DNA of 64,000 nt from Bacillota bacterium (lineage in GTDB: Bacteria > Bacillota > Clostridia > Monoglobales > Firm-18). Location of the stretch: contig JAKJBX010000006.1 in NCBI GenBank assembly GCA_022706765.1, positions 41,616 to 105,615 of the forward strand. Reading direction: 5' to 3'. How positions within the stretch are numbered: the stretch's first letter is position 1; the number at the start of each line of letters is the position of its first letter. This document shows positions 38,675 to 47,860 of the stretch, in pieces. The notes under the pieces are model-generated. The model was given only the letters and a program-made list of their open reading frames with translations, did not search any database and was not told the origin of the DNA. A program made the position numbers and the translations under genes.

Positions 38675-40186
38675 TTAAAACTGCTTCCATGTATCCGCCA
38701 ATGAATCGGATACCCTTTTGTATAGCGCAAACTTATTTTCATATATCTTTGTATGCTCATAATCGGGCTCAAGCCTGCACTTTACCTTAACCATAGTTTC
38801 CGCAGCATGCTTTAAATCGCTGTATTCACCTGCCGCAACCGCAGCTGCCATTGCACAACCCAAAGCGCCCAGCTCTTTGGTGTCAATAATTTCCACAGGC
38901 ATATTGAACACGTCCGCAAATATCTGCGCCCAAAGCATTGAGCTTGCAGCGCCGCCTGCAAGACGCACGGCTTTTGTATCCTCACGGTTAGCAAGCAGCT
39001 TATCTAAGTGAACCTTGTGACAAAATGCTATTCCCTCAAGTACCGCCCTTATCATATGCGCGCGTGTGTGGTGACTGTCCAGCCCTATAATACACGCTTT
39101 TGCCTGCGGATCATAGTTAGACCCGAACAGGTACGGCAAAAAGATAATATTCTGCTCATCCGGCTTGACCTTTGCAGCCAAGCTGTCACAATAGGCATAC
39201 ATATTTACGCCAAGTTCCTTGGCTCTGTGTTTTTCCTCGGCTAAAAACATATCGGTAAACCACGCGTGATTGCCTGCGGATGTGGGGCTGCACTCCTCAA
39301 TCAGATAATATCCGTCAATGCAGTATACGGAATTCATCATAACGGTTTTATTTAAAACCGGCTGTTTTGATATATACTCATTAATGCTCCATGTTCCTGC
39401 TATTACGCATATATTGTCCTCATTTGTCATGTCCATCGCAACAGCGCAGGCGTCAATATCAAACATGCCCCCTGCAACAGGCGTCCCCTCTTTAAGCCCT
39501 GTACGCTCGCTAACGCTTTTGGTGATACCACCGCAAAAATCGGTGGATGATTTTAAAGGCGGAAGTGCATCATACAGCCCTTCAAGCCCGAATTCGCAAA
39601 GCAGGTCTTTATCAAACAGGACTTCTTGAAGGTTTAACATATTAGAACCCGAATAATCTGTAATTTCAGCAAAAGCCTCACCCGTCAGCATAAAGCGTAT
39701 ATAGTCCTTTACTGCAAATATCCATTTAATATGATGAATAACCTCAGGTTCGTTGTCTTTCAGCCAGTTTAAAAGTGAAACCGGCTGGCATGCCAGTATC
39801 TTCTGGAAGGTTTTTTTAAACACACGCTCCGCCGTGCCGTCCGCATTCCATTTTTCCGGATATATCCATGCCCGCGAGTCGGTAGATACAATGCCATTGC
39901 GGCAAGGCTTGCCATCCTTACCCCATAAGTAAAGCCCTTTGCCATGACCGCTGCATGCCACTCCCTTAATATCGGCACCGTCAATTCCCGCCTTTTTAAT
40001 CGCCTCCTTGATAACAAAAAGGTTCTTTTCCCATAAATCATCCATATCCCTTTCCGTATGACCCGGCTCAGGCGTGAGCATTTTCAGCTCACAGGAAGCG
40101 CTTGCTACCTCAGCTCCCGCTGCATCAAAAACAACCGCCTTGCACAACGTTCCTCCGTTGTCAATGCCTAAATAATAATTTACCAT
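38675..40186 (-). CDS. lyxK: L-xylulose kinase (FGGY family)
   Basis: A 503-residue FGGY carbohydrate kinase. It opens with [18 protein letters not shown] and has [14 protein letters not shown] and [10 protein letters not shown], then [14 protein letters not shown] near the end. It is closest in pattern to E. coli LyxK (L-xylulose 3-kinase) rather than ribulokinase AraB. With the adjacent 3- and 4-epimerases it completes L-xylulose to D-xylulose 5-phosphate. The exact sugar is inferred from family and context. Confidence 0.88.
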   Translation of the reverse strand: MVNYYLGIDNGGTLCKAVVFDAAGAEVASASCELKMLTPEPGHTERDMDDLWEKNLFVIKEAIKKAGIDGADIKGVACSGHGKGLYLWGKDGKPCRNGIVSTDSRAWIYPEKWNADGTAERVFKKTFQKILACQPVSLLNWLKDNEPEVIHHIKWIFAVKDYIRFMLTGEAFAEITDYSGSNMLNLQEVLFDKDLLCEFGLEGLYDALPPLKSSTDFCGGITKSVSERTGLKEGTPVAGGMFDIDACAVAMDMTNEDNICVIAGTWSINEYISKQPVLNKTVMMNSVYCIDGYYLIEECSPTSAGNHAWFTDMFLAEEKHRAKELGVNMYAYCDSLAAKVKPDEQNIIFLPYLFGSNYDPQAKACIIGLDSHHTRAHMIRAVLEGIAFCHKVHLDKLLANREDTKAVRLAGGAASSMLWAQIFADVFNMPVEIIDTKELGALGCAMAAAVAAGEYSDLKHAAETMVKVKCRLEPDYEHTKIYENKFALYKRVSDSLADTWKQF

Positions 40187-40216
40187 AAACTTACCAACCC
40201 TTTCAATATGACAATA

Positions 40217-41062
40217 CTACATGCCGCTTTTATCAAGTCTTTCTCTTAAAAAACCGGCTGATGACTTTAAAACGGATTTCCAATCCTCATTACCCGTGTA
40301 CCAGAATTCTCCTACAAACAGGCGCACCCCTATGGAAGCCGCAACCTTAACACTGTGCTCAAAATCCACATGACCCGTTCCGAATGGTATCTCTCTGAAC
40401 TTACCCGGGACCGTTTCCTTTAAATGCATGGCAACAATATGTCCGACGCCTGTTCTTAAATCGTCCTCAACCCTGCCTCCGTATGTAAGCATCGCATTCG
40501 TAACATTGCCTATATCCGGATAGACTTGAAGATAAGGAGAATTTACTTTGTTTACATAATACATAGCCTTTTCGACAGTGTTCATAAACTCCGTTTCCAT
40601 TGTTTCAAACGCTAAAATAACACCTTTTTTGGCCGCCATAGACGCACTTTTTACTAAGTTTTCCAAAAACAAACGTTGTGTGTTTGTATTTGATGGCTTG
40701 TAGTACTCGTCATACCCTGCAATCTGTATGATACGTATTCCAATATCAGCTGCAAAATCAATGGCATCTGACATAATTTCCATCCCTCTATCCCTTACCG
40801 CGTTGTCCTCACTGCCGATAGGATACTTTCTGTGTCCGCTGAGACACATCGTCATAATAGGCGTTTTTGTCTGACGGATAATGTTTACAAGCGCATTCTT
40901 TTGCTTGCTCCCCCACTTTAACCTTGATAACTTCTCATCAGTCTCATCAATACTTATCTCCATAAAGTCAAAACCGGCTTCTTGGGCATTGATAAGCTTT
41001 TCTTCAAATGTAAGCGTGTTAGGCATAGACTTTTCATACAAGCCCAAATAGTATTCACCCAT
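40217..41062 (-). CDS. L-ribulose-5-phosphate 3-epimerase (UlaE/SgbU family)
   Basis: A 281-residue TIM-barrel enzyme (xylose isomerase-like superfamily) that interconverts L-xylulose 5-phosphate and L-ribulose 5-phosphate. It has an EISIDETDE metal-site region, MCLSGHRKYPIGS, QIAGYDEYY and AFETMET, with HLKETVPGKFREIPFGTGHV near the end, all typical of UlaE/SgbU. It is the first gene of the cassette. The same enzyme acts in L-ascorbate breakdown, but no ascorbate lactonase or PTS is present here. Confidence 0.93.
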   Translation of the reverse strand: MGEYYLGLYEKSMPNTLTFEEKLINAQEAGFDFMEISIDETDEKLSRLKWGSKQKNALVNIIRQTKTPIMTMCLSGHRKYPIGSEDNAVRDRGMEIMSDAIDFAADIGIRIIQIAGYDEYYKPSNTNTQRLFLENLVKSASMAAKKGVILAFETMETEFMNTVEKAMYYVNKVNSPYLQVYPDIGNVTNAMLTYGGRVEDDLRTGVGHIVAMHLKETVPGKFREIPFGTGHVDFEHSVKVAASIGVRLFVGEFWYTGNEDWKSVLKSSAGFLRERLDKSGM

Positions 41063-41145
41063 TTTAACATATCACCCTTCACAAATATAAATAACGCATG
41101 GCACTCCCGCAAAACCGCGCTGTCCCTATATCTCATATCGTAAAA

Positions 41146-41184
41146 ATCCCGTCCCGATGATTATATCACTATCAGGACGGGAAT
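41146..41184. terminator. Hairpin upstream of the L-xylulose cassette
   Basis: CCCGTCC (41148-41154) pairs with GGACGGG (41175-41181), flanked by further A/T pairs. It is probably a terminator for the decayed gene at 41193, or an operator region. Confidence 0.4.
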
Positions 41185-41192
41185 TCAATTAT

Positions 41193-41310
41193 TTATTCTG
41201 TCGTAATGATTACCTGCTGTTTTTCGTCGTTCCAATCGACCGTAGCACCAAGCCCTTCGCTGACAGCGTGGACAGGGACGAGGGTGCGAGAGTTGACGAG
41301 ACGCGTGGAA
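41193..41310 (-). pseudogene. Copper-amine-oxidase-like domain fragment
   Basis: The minus strand encodes LVNSRTLVPVHAVSEGLGAT, then VDWNDEKQQVIITTE and a stop: the C-terminal half of the stalk domain common at the ends of clostridial secreted proteins. The upstream coding part is missing and replaced by recombinase sequence, so this is a remnant. Confidence 0.6.
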
Positions 41311-41705
41311 CATCAAAACAGCGATTTGATTGAAGCAACGGCAGATAAAATCATTGCGGATGCAAATGAAATGCCAGACATAGATATTGGAAAACTCAAA
41401 AAAGACATTGCTGAGTGCGAACGAAAAATCAGCAATGCAACTGCCGCAATTTTGAACGGCGTAGACAGCCCCGCTTTGAAAGAGGTATTGAAAAATGAGG
41501 AAAACAAAAAGACCGCTCTTAACCTAAAAGTAAAGGCGCACAAGCAAGCAGGAATAGATAGAGCTGGTTTGATTTCAAAAATGAAAGCGAACGCCGCATC
41601 TCTGATTTCTGACGTTTCAAGAACCAAGGAACTTGTGCAAAAATACATCGGTAAAATAGAAATAACCGACGAGGGAATAAAATATTCCCCGCCGGTTATC
41701 ACTAC
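41311..41705 (+). pseudogene. Serine-recombinase C-terminal fragment
   Basis: About 130 residues resembling the coiled-coil tail of large serine recombinases: IDIGKLKKDIAECERKIS, ALKEVLKNEENKKTALNLK, RTKELVQKYIGKIEITDEG. The catalytic domain and zinc ribbon are absent. It ends at the 3' flank of tRNA-Gln and begins where the amine-oxidase-like fragment ends, so both look like debris of one rearrangement. Confidence 0.6.
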
Positions 41706-41708
41706 GAC

Positions 41709-41782
41709 TGGTTGCCGGACTAGGATTCGAACCCAGACAAACAGAGTCAGAGTCTGTCGTGCTACCTTTACACAATCCGGCA
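41709..41782 (-). tRNA. tRNA-Gln (anticodon CTG)
   Basis: A 74-nt cloverleaf with CCA encoded. The acceptor TGCCGGA / TCCGGCA pairs fully, the D-arm is GTGT...GCAC, the anticodon stem is ACAGA / TCTGT with loop CTCTGAC, and the T-arm CTGGG-TTCGAAT-CCTAG is present. Reads CAG codons. Confidence 0.95.
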
Positions 41783-41880
41783 ATATAGGTGCTGTGTAAT
41801 TTCACAAAGGTTATTATACTCTATTTTGCCCACTGTGTCAATTAAAAATTAGCGCTTATTAAAAATTTTTTCGCGCCGCT

Positions 41881-42867
41881 TTAACAGTCTTTGAGCCTTA
41901 GATCTTCGCCAAAAAACAGCACTTCGGTAAATTTGCCGAGAATACGCGAGCATATCCTTTCGGAATAGACATGCTTTAAGTCCCGCGCCGAAAGGTTCGT
42001 GCTGATGATCATCGGCTTTTCTTCGATGATGCGTGTGTTGACGACGTCAAACAGGATACTGTCCGAATACGCCGTTTTAAACTCGGTGCCCAAATCGTCG
42101 ATAATCAGCAGCTCGGCGGTATTAACGGAATCGATCACCCTGCGTGTCCGGGCGGATTGATCCCTGCCGAATTTATAGTCTTCAAACGCCGAAAACATCC
42201 TCGGCGCAGACATATAAAACACCGTCTTGCCGCGCGCGATATAGCGCTTGGCGATACAATCCGACGTGAATGTTTTGCCAAGCCCCGTCGCCCCGTAAAA
42301 AAGCAGGTTGGCGGGCGCTCCCGCTTCCCCCTCGGCAAAGGCACGGGCAATATCCAGCACGCTGCGGATGTTATCCCTCGGCGAACTCCCGTACTTGGCA
42401 TCCGCACGTTCAGAAAACAGGTCGGCGTTGAACGTATCAAAGGAATTTTTGCCGCTCATACAAATGTTTGAATATTTTTGCAGCAGACCGCTCATCATCC
42501 GGTTGTAGCAGGCGCAACGCTTGCCTCCGACATAACCTTTGTCACGGCACATATCGCAGCTGTATCGCTCTTTGAGCGCATCCGCCGAATAGCCGTGGGC
42601 TTTTAAAAGGCTGCTTTTTTCGCTCACCAAGGCGTTCATCGTCTCCTGCATCTGTTCGACCGCCACTGCCGGCGACGCTTCGCCGCCTAATATCGCAGAC
42701 GCCACGCCCAGACCGATTTCACCGATTTGGTCGTCAATCTCCTTTACCCTCGGAATATGTGCATAAACCTCGGCGGCTGTCCGTTCCCTGTCCAGTTTGT
42801 TCGCCTCACGGATTCGGACATATTCGCTGCTCAATTCTTCATATATATTGTCTCTGTAATTGTCCAC
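41881..42867 (-). CDS. DnaC/DnaI-type helicase loader ATPase
   Basis: A 328-residue AAA+ protein that loads the replicative helicase. The N-terminal half has a CDMCRDKGYVGGKRCACYN zinc-binding segment (Cys-x2-Cys ... Cys-x-Cys). The C-terminal ATPase has Walker A GATGLGKTF and Walker B LLIIDDLGTE. It lies directly downstream of the DnaD-domain gene, the usual clostridial replication-restart pair. Confidence 0.92.
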   Translation of the reverse strand: MDNYRDNIYEELSSEYVRIREANKLDRERTAAEVYAHIPRVKEIDDQIGEIGLGVASAILGGEASPAVAVEQMQETMNALVSEKSSLLKAHGYSADALKERYSCDMCRDKGYVGGKRCACYNRMMSGLLQKYSNICMSGKNSFDTFNADLFSERADAKYGSSPRDNIRSVLDIARAFAEGEAGAPANLLFYGATGLGKTFTSDCIAKRYIARGKTVFYMSAPRMFSAFEDYKFGRDQSARTRRVIDSVNTAELLIIDDLGTEFKTAYSDSILFDVVNTRIIEEKPMIISTNLSARDLKHVYSERICSRILGKFTEVLFFGEDLRLKDC

Positions 42868-42888
42868 AAAATCCCCTCCCTTGCAGGT

Positions 42889-43785
42889 TTATGACTGTTT
42901 CAAGCGTTTTTTTAAAATTTCGAGCTCCCTTGCCTCAAAGTCAATGTCCTCACGCTGTTCAAAGTTGCTGCGCTTAACGGTCCTGCCCGCCGGCTTGGTG
43001 TCCATGGCGATTTGGTCGGCGGTGTTGATACCTTTCTCCGCCCAGCTTTTCAAAATCCCGTAGATGTATTTGACGCTCAGCTTACCGTTTCGGCTGATGT
43101 TGATGTCAAAGGCGGCAAGCAGCAGCTCGTCCGACGGACTGAGCGTTGTCCGCCACGCCTCTATTGCAGCTTTCTCGCTTGGTGTAAAGTCCCTATCCTT
43201 TACACCGAACAGCTTTTTGATATGATACTCATAGGACTGGGATTCGTCGAGCTTAGCAAGGTGCCTCTCCGCTTTTCTGACGGTATCGACCCCGTGCTCC
43301 GCCCAGTCAAACGCCATCTTTTCTATGTAGCGCATATTGGTCTTATCATGCTTTTTGGCGTAGCTGATGATCATCATAATGACCTGGGGACCCAGTCCCA
43401 AATAGTCGTAAATCCAAAAAATCGTCTGCATATCGCTGCTGGACAAAAACTTGCCAAGCACCGTCTGCACCTCGTCGAACAGCCATTTGAGCTTCTTGTC
43501 GTTTTCCGTTGTCCTGGAAATCTCGGTGGGTGTGTAGATGCTTTTGTGCAGGGTTTTTACGGCGTTTTTGCTGCCGAGATTAAAGCCCAGCCTTGCCCAA
43601 TAGCTTACGGCATCCTCAACGTCACGCACCTTGATACCGAGCGACTGTGCCACCTCGACCACCTCGGGTACGCCCATCCCCTGCGACAGGAAACGGTACG
43701 CATACAGGTAGACCACCACATACACCGGGTCCGCCTTTGGCAGATATTCGTCTATAAATTTTATAGGCAGGGACATTGCGTCCAT
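42889..43785 (-). CDS. DnaD-domain replication protein
   Basis: A 298-residue primosome protein. It has an N-terminal winged-helix domain (from about residue 20) and DnaD-like helical domains in the middle (LLAAFDINISRNGKLSVKYI, ILKSWAEKGI). ATG 43785 sits five bases after GGAGG. DnaD-type proteins remodel origin DNA and recruit the DnaI-helicase complex encoded next door. It is 21 bp from the loader gene, so they form one operon. Confidence 0.9.
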   Translation of the reverse strand: MDAMSLPIKFIDEYLPKADPVYVVVYLYAYRFLSQGMGVPEVVEVAQSLGIKVRDVEDAVSYWARLGFNLGSKNAVKTLHKSIYTPTEISRTTENDKKLKWLFDEVQTVLGKFLSSSDMQTIFWIYDYLGLGPQVIMMIISYAKKHDKTNMRYIEKMAFDWAEHGVDTVRKAERHLAKLDESQSYEYHIKKLFGVKDRDFTPSEKAAIEAWRTTLSPSDELLLAAFDINISRNGKLSVKYIYGILKSWAEKGINTADQIAMDTKPAGRTVKRSNFEQREDIDFEARELEILKKRLKQS

Positions 43786-43879
43786 CTCAACCTCCGTTCC
43801 GCCGCTCCGCGCCGGCACAAATAAGATATTAACGCTTTCCTTTATCCGCGGAGCAGAGGAACAAAGGAGGTTGCCGCGC

Positions 43880-43965
43880 CGAAACGCGGGTGGCGTATGC
43901 CGCCTTCCTATCGCGTTTCGTGTGCATCCGTCGGAGACGGTCGTGTGAAAGATTTTTTCACACGA
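43880..43965. other. Two hairpins between ilvB and dnaD
   Basis: CGAAACGCG (43880-43888) pairs with CGCGTTTCG (43912-43920), enclosing a GGCG / CGCC stem. TCGTGTGAAA (43941-43950) pairs with TTTCACACGA (43956-43965). The second probably ends ilvB transcription although its T-run is weak. Confidence 0.45.
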
Positions 43966-43972
43966 TACACCA

Positions 43973-45631
43973 CTATTCTAATATGAGTTCATCGATCGGT
44001 CTGCCGGCGGGAACCATCGGCAGCACCCGCTCGTCAATGTCGATAAGCGCGTTGATCAGTACAGGCTCGCTGAGCGAAAGCGCCTCTCCCAACGCCCTTT
44101 CAAAGTCCGCCTCCGTCGTGACCTTGTAGCTGCGTACGCCAAAAGCGTCCGCAAGCACATTAAAGTCGGGTCCCCGGTCAAGGGTCGTCTGAGAATAGCG
44201 TCCGCCGTAGAAAAAGGTCTGCCACTGGCGAACCATGCCCAAAGTGCCGTTGTTCATCAGCACGATAATAACAGGGATATTGTAATGCCGCATGGTGGCA
44301 AGCTCGTTGAAGTTCATACGGAAGCTGCCGTCGCCCGCAATATGGATGACACGCTTACCGGGTGCGCCCAGTGCGGCGCCCATGCTTGCGCCCGTACCAT
44401 AGCCCATCGTCCCGAAACCGCCAGACGAGATGAATGTCCTCGGTCGGGTGTAGGGAAAATACTGCGCCGCCCACATCTGGTGCTGCCCGACCTCGGTGGC
44501 GATGATCGCCTCACCCTGCGTCAGGCGGTCAACAATCCCCATCATACCGAAAGGCGTCAGTTCGCCGATATGCGTATGCCCGATGGGGAATTTGCGTTTG
44601 AGCCCAAGGATATAGTCCAGCCATTCGTCGTTTTTACCGCCCCGGGCGCCCTTAATGAGCGGAGTCAGGACCTCCCTGACGTCCCCCAGCACCGAATGAT
44701 ACGCCTTGATGTTTTTGTCGATCTCCGCCGGGTCGATGTCAATATGTAAAATCTTTGCGTTGCTTGCAAACTTGTTCGGGTCGCTGATGACCCTGTCCGA
44801 AAAGCGTGCGCCGACAGCGATAAACAAGTCGCAATGCGACGCCGCCATGTTGGACGCCTTTGTGCCGTGCATACCGAGCATACCCGTGAACAGCTCGTCA
44901 TCAGCGGGAAAGCTGCCCAATCCCATCAGCGAACAGCTGACAGGTGCGCCGATTTTCCTTGCCAGCTCGGCAAGCTCGCCGCCTGCGCCGGAGCTGATAA
45001 CGCCGCCGCCGGCAAAGATGAAAGGCTTGGCGCTGGCATTAATCAGCGCACATGCTTCCTCCACCTCGGCGATCCTCGGCTTGAAACGCTTAGGCGTCTT
45101 CACCTTTTTTGGCGTATAGTCGAAAAGCGCTGCGGTGACGTCCTTCGGAATATCGACCAGAACAGGTCCCGGTCTGCCGCTTTGCGCGATTTCAAATGCC
45201 TTTCTCACCGTCGCGGCCAACTCGGAAACACTTTTGACGATATAATTATGCTTTGTGATTGGGGCGGTGATACCCGTGATATCCGCCTCCTGAAAGCTGT
45301 CCTTGCCCAAAAGCGACGTGCCGACATTGCCTGTAATGGCAACGACCGGCACAGAATCCATATATGCCGTCGCAATCCCCGTCACCAGATTGGTCGCACC
45401 GGGACCCGACGTCGCAATACAAACGCCGACCCTGCCCGTCGCCCTCGCATAGCCGTCTGCGGCGTGCGCCGCTCCCTGCTCGTGCGCCGTCAGGATGTGT
45501 CTGATCCTGTCGCTGTTGTTGTACAGCGCATCGTATATGTTAAGAACAGCGCCGCCCGGGTAGCCGAACACCGTGTCCACGCCCTGTTCCACCAAACATT
45601 CCACCAATATTTCAGAGCCGTTGATCTTCAT
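43973..45631 (-). CDS. ilvB: Acetolactate synthase, catalytic subunit
   Basis: A ThDP- and FAD-dependent enzyme that condenses two pyruvates to acetolactate (or pyruvate and 2-oxobutyrate) for valine, leucine and isoleucine. It is 552 residues with [16 protein letters not shown], the catalytic Glu in [14 protein letters not shown] and the ThDP motif GDGS ... NN. ATG 45631 follows GGGGGA; the ATG at 45661 has none. No regulatory subunit (ilvN/ilvH) or ilvC lies beside it, so the partner must be elsewhere. Confidence 0.94.
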   Translation of the reverse strand: MKINGSEILVECLVEQGVDTVFGYPGGAVLNIYDALYNNSDRIRHILTAHEQGAAHAADGYARATGRVGVCIATSGPGATNLVTGIATAYMDSVPVVAITGNVGTSLLGKDSFQEADITGITAPITKHNYIVKSVSELAATVRKAFEIAQSGRPGPVLVDIPKDVTAALFDYTPKKVKTPKRFKPRIAEVEEACALINASAKPFIFAGGGVISSGAGGELAELARKIGAPVSCSLMGLGSFPADDELFTGMLGMHGTKASNMAASHCDLFIAVGARFSDRVISDPNKFASNAKILHIDIDPAEIDKNIKAYHSVLGDVREVLTPLIKGARGGKNDEWLDYILGLKRKFPIGHTHIGELTPFGMMGIVDRLTQGEAIIATEVGQHQMWAAQYFPYTRPRTFISSGGFGTMGYGTGASMGAALGAPGKRVIHIAGDGSFRMNFNELATMRHYNIPVIIVLMNNGTLGMVRQWQTFFYGGRYSQTTLDRGPDFNVLADAFGVRSYKVTTEADFERALGEALSLSEPVLINALIDIDERVLPMVPAGRPIDELILE

Positions 45632-45782
45632 GCCAATCATCCCCCATTGCATATGATACATGGAAATATTTTATCACATTTTCGGATGGATGTAAAGAAA
45701 TTTCGGATGAGACGGCAGCACATTGATGTCCAAATGTCAATGATGACTAACGCTTGAACCATTAAAAATCCACGCCATAGAA

Positions 45783-45853
45783 CAAAGCGTTCAAGAGCAC
45801 AGGCGGACTCACTTCGCCGGAGTGTAGAAATTACGCCGATTTTGCGTAATTTC
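45783..45853 (-). repeat. Dispersed hairpin repeat, relative of 3249-3365
   Basis: The minus strand reads GGAAATTACGC ... GCGTAATTTC, then CTCCGGCGAAGTGAGTCCGCC and a GCGTTCAAG-like end, the same order as at 3249-3365 but inverted. It sits just upstream of the trp promoter. Confidence 0.6.
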
Positions 45854-45872
45854 CTAATAAGTTAAAAAAGTG

Positions 45873-45901
45873 TTGACAAAAATACAATATGCGTCTATAA
45901 T
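45873..45901 (+). promoter_or_regulatory. trp operon promoter
   Basis: TTGACA (45873-45878), 17 bp, TATAAT (45896-45901): full consensus. The T-box leader begins just behind it. Confidence 0.85.
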
Positions 45902-45907
45902 AATAGT

Positions 45908-46208
45908 AACTGAATATCGTCAAACCGTTGAGATGGAGATAACGTTGTAACGTGCACTTACAGAGAGTGCGGATAGCTGAGAGCCGCGCAGAACGCAGTA
46001 CAGCAAATGGACCATTGAGGGCGCAGTCAAATGAAACGGACCGTTTCAGAGTATTCTGTGACGCAGCACATGCGTAATTTGTGAGGGATATGTTTGTATC
46101 CTGCTGAGCGTGCGAGGGGTTTTCCCTTTCGCAAAACAAGGTGGCACCACGGGTGTATTTTAAGCACTCGTCCTTGACAATTGTATTGTCGTGGACGTGT
46201 GCTTTTTT
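45908..46208 (+). ncRNA. T-box leader specific for tRNA-Trp
   Basis: Shows the AGAGAG stem I element, a candidate specifier codon TGG at 46008-46010 and the T-box core AAGGTGGCACCACGG (46138-46152). The terminator (AGCAC ... GTGCTTTTTT, ending 46208) comes last. The discriminator-pairing base in TGGC is C, matching the G73 of tRNA-Trp. Uncharged tRNA-Trp should stabilise the antiterminator and switch on trpEGDCFBA. Confidence 0.9.
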
Positions 46209-46254
46209 GCGTTACATGCAAAAAAGCACCATTAATTCATTCCTTGGCAAAGGG
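46199..46254. repeat. Dispersed motif plus palindrome, copy 3 (built on the T-box terminator)
   Basis: GTGCTTTTTTGC (46199-46210), which is the 3' arm and T-run of the T-box terminator, is followed seven bases later by its exact inverted copy (46218-46229). Then comes the conserved core ATTCCTTGGCAAAGGG (to 46254). Confidence 0.75.
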
Positions 46255-46388
46255 ATACGGCGAGGCGCTTATTACTTCCAAGATGCAAGCACTGCCGGAA
46301 ACAAACCAACCCCATTCCTTAGCAAAGAGTCACGGCAATGCGCCTATTCACGCCGGTACGCAAGCACTGCCGGAAACAAAGGAGATAA
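46239..46388 (+). repeat. Imperfect tandem duplication before trpE
   Basis: Two units of about 75 bp, each from ATTCCTT(G/A)GCAAAG to GCAAGCACTGCCGGAAACAAA, lie between the T-box terminator and the trpE ribosome binding site. They read through in frame with trpE but upstream of its start. Confidence 0.7.
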
Positions 46389-46393
46389 GAATC

Positions 46394-47860
46394 ATGATTA
46401 AACCAACCATTGAGGACGTCAGAAAAAACGGCGAGGGTTTTGACATCGTGCCGGTGTATAAGGAAATCTTCTCGGACATCAAGACGCCGATTGAGGTACT
46501 ACGCGCCATCAAGGAGCACAGCGACCGGTATTACCTTTTGGAAAGCGCCCCGGGGGGCGAAGCGTGGAGCCGCTACTCCTTTTTGGGCTATGACCCCATC
46601 TTGCAGATTTCCTGCAAGGATAACCATATCACTGTCACGGGGGAATGTGAAAAGCACTATGATTCTGATGCCCCATATGAAGAGGTGCGTAAGCTGCTGG
46701 CGCAGTACCGCTCATACCGTGATGCGGCGCTCCCGCCCTTTACAGGCGGATTTGTCGGCTACTTCGCCTACGACTGCATCAAATATGCCGAGCCGTCGCT
46801 GAAATTCACCTCGGCGGACGAAGCAGGCTTTAAGGACTTTGACTTAATGCTGTTCGACAAGGTTATCGCCTTTGACAACCTAAAGCAAAAAATATTCATC
46901 ATCACAAACGTCCGGACTAACGACGTCGAAAACAGCTACCAAAAGGCTCAGGTGAGCATCGAGAAAACGGCTGTCATCGTTAAAAAACACATCACGGCGG
47001 TGACGCCCCCTTTGAAGCTGGAAACGCAAATCCGACCAAACGACACCAAGGAAGCGTTCATCGGGATGGTCGCCGCCGCCAAACAGCACATCTTTGACGG
47101 CGATATTTTCCAGGCGGTGCTGTCCCGCAGGTTCACCGCCAGGGCGACGGGCAGCCTGTTTAACACATACAGAGTTTTGCGCACGGTCAACCCCTCGCCG
47201 TATATGATTTTTATGAAAGCCGACGACGTCGAGATTGCGGGCGCATCGCCCGAAACGCTGATCAAGCTTGCAAACGGCAGGCTGTTCACCTTCCCCATCG
47301 CCGGCACGAGGAAGCGGGGCGAGACGGTATCGGAGGACGACGAATTTGAAACCGAGCTTTTGCGGGACGAAAAAGAGCTGGCTGAGCACAACATGCTCGT
47401 TGACCTCGGCAGAAACGATATCGGCAGGATCAGCGAGTTCGGCAGCGTGAAGGTCGAGGAATATGCCAGCATCCTGCGTTTCTCGCACGTGATGCATATC
47501 GCCTCCACCGTCACGGGGGATTTGAAATCGGGCAAGGACAGCATCGACGCCGTCTTCTCCCTCCTCCCCGCCGGTACGCTGTCGGGGGCGCCAAAAATCA
47601 AAGCGTGCGAGATCATCGACCGGTTAGAGGGCTGCCGCAGAGGCATCTACGGCGGAGCGATCGGCTACATCGACTTTTCAGGGAACATGGATATGTGCAT
47701 CGGCATCAGGATCGCCGTCAAAAAAGGCGATACGCTCTACATCCAGGCGGGCGCAGGCATCGTGGCGGACAGCGACCCCGAAAGCGAATACGGCGAATGC
47801 GCCAACAAGACGGCGGCAATGCTTCGGGCGGTCGAGCTGTCCGGAAAGGAGATCGAATAA
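46394..47860 (+). CDS. trpE: Anthranilate synthase component I
   Basis: Makes anthranilate from chorismate using ammonia supplied by TrpG; the committed and feedback-inhibited step. It is 488 residues from ATG 46394 (AGGAGAT upstream). It has the N-terminal tryptophan-binding LLESAPGG, and the catalytic GASPETLIKL, AGTRKRG and LSGAPKIKACEIID. The open frame extends 71 codons further up through repeats and the T-box terminator; this is not coding. First gene of the operon; stop and trpG start overlap (TAATG). Confidence 0.97.
   Translation: MIKPTIEDVRKNGEGFDIVPVYKEIFSDIKTPIEVLRAIKEHSDRYYLLESAPGGEAWSRYSFLGYDPILQISCKDNHITVTGECEKHYDSDAPYEEVRKLLAQYRSYRDAALPPFTGGFVGYFAYDCIKYAEPSLKFTSADEAGFKDFDLMLFDKVIAFDNLKQKIFIITNVRTNDVENSYQKAQVSIEKTAVIVKKHITAVTPPLKLETQIRPNDTKEAFIGMVAAAKQHIFDGDIFQAVLSRRFTARATGSLFNTYRVLRTVNPSPYMIFMKADDVEIAGASPETLIKLANGRLFTFPIAGTRKRGETVSEDDEFETELLRDEKELAEHNMLVDLGRNDIGRISEFGSVKVEEYASILRFSHVMHIASTVTGDLKSGKDSIDAVFSLLPAGTLSGAPKIKACEIIDRLEGCRRGIYGGAIGYIDFSGNMDMCIGIRIAVKKGDTLYIQAGAGIVADSDPESEYGECANKTAAMLRAVELSGKEIE

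Noticed and set aside
38644..38772. 43-codon N-terminal extension of AraD
   Set aside because: Overlaps the kinase stop region and lacks a ribosome binding site; ATG 38643 aligns with the family.
46181..46393. 71-codon N-terminal extension of TrpE
   Set aside because: It would start inside the T-box terminator and consist of two repeat units; the ATG at 46394 has a proper ribosome binding site.
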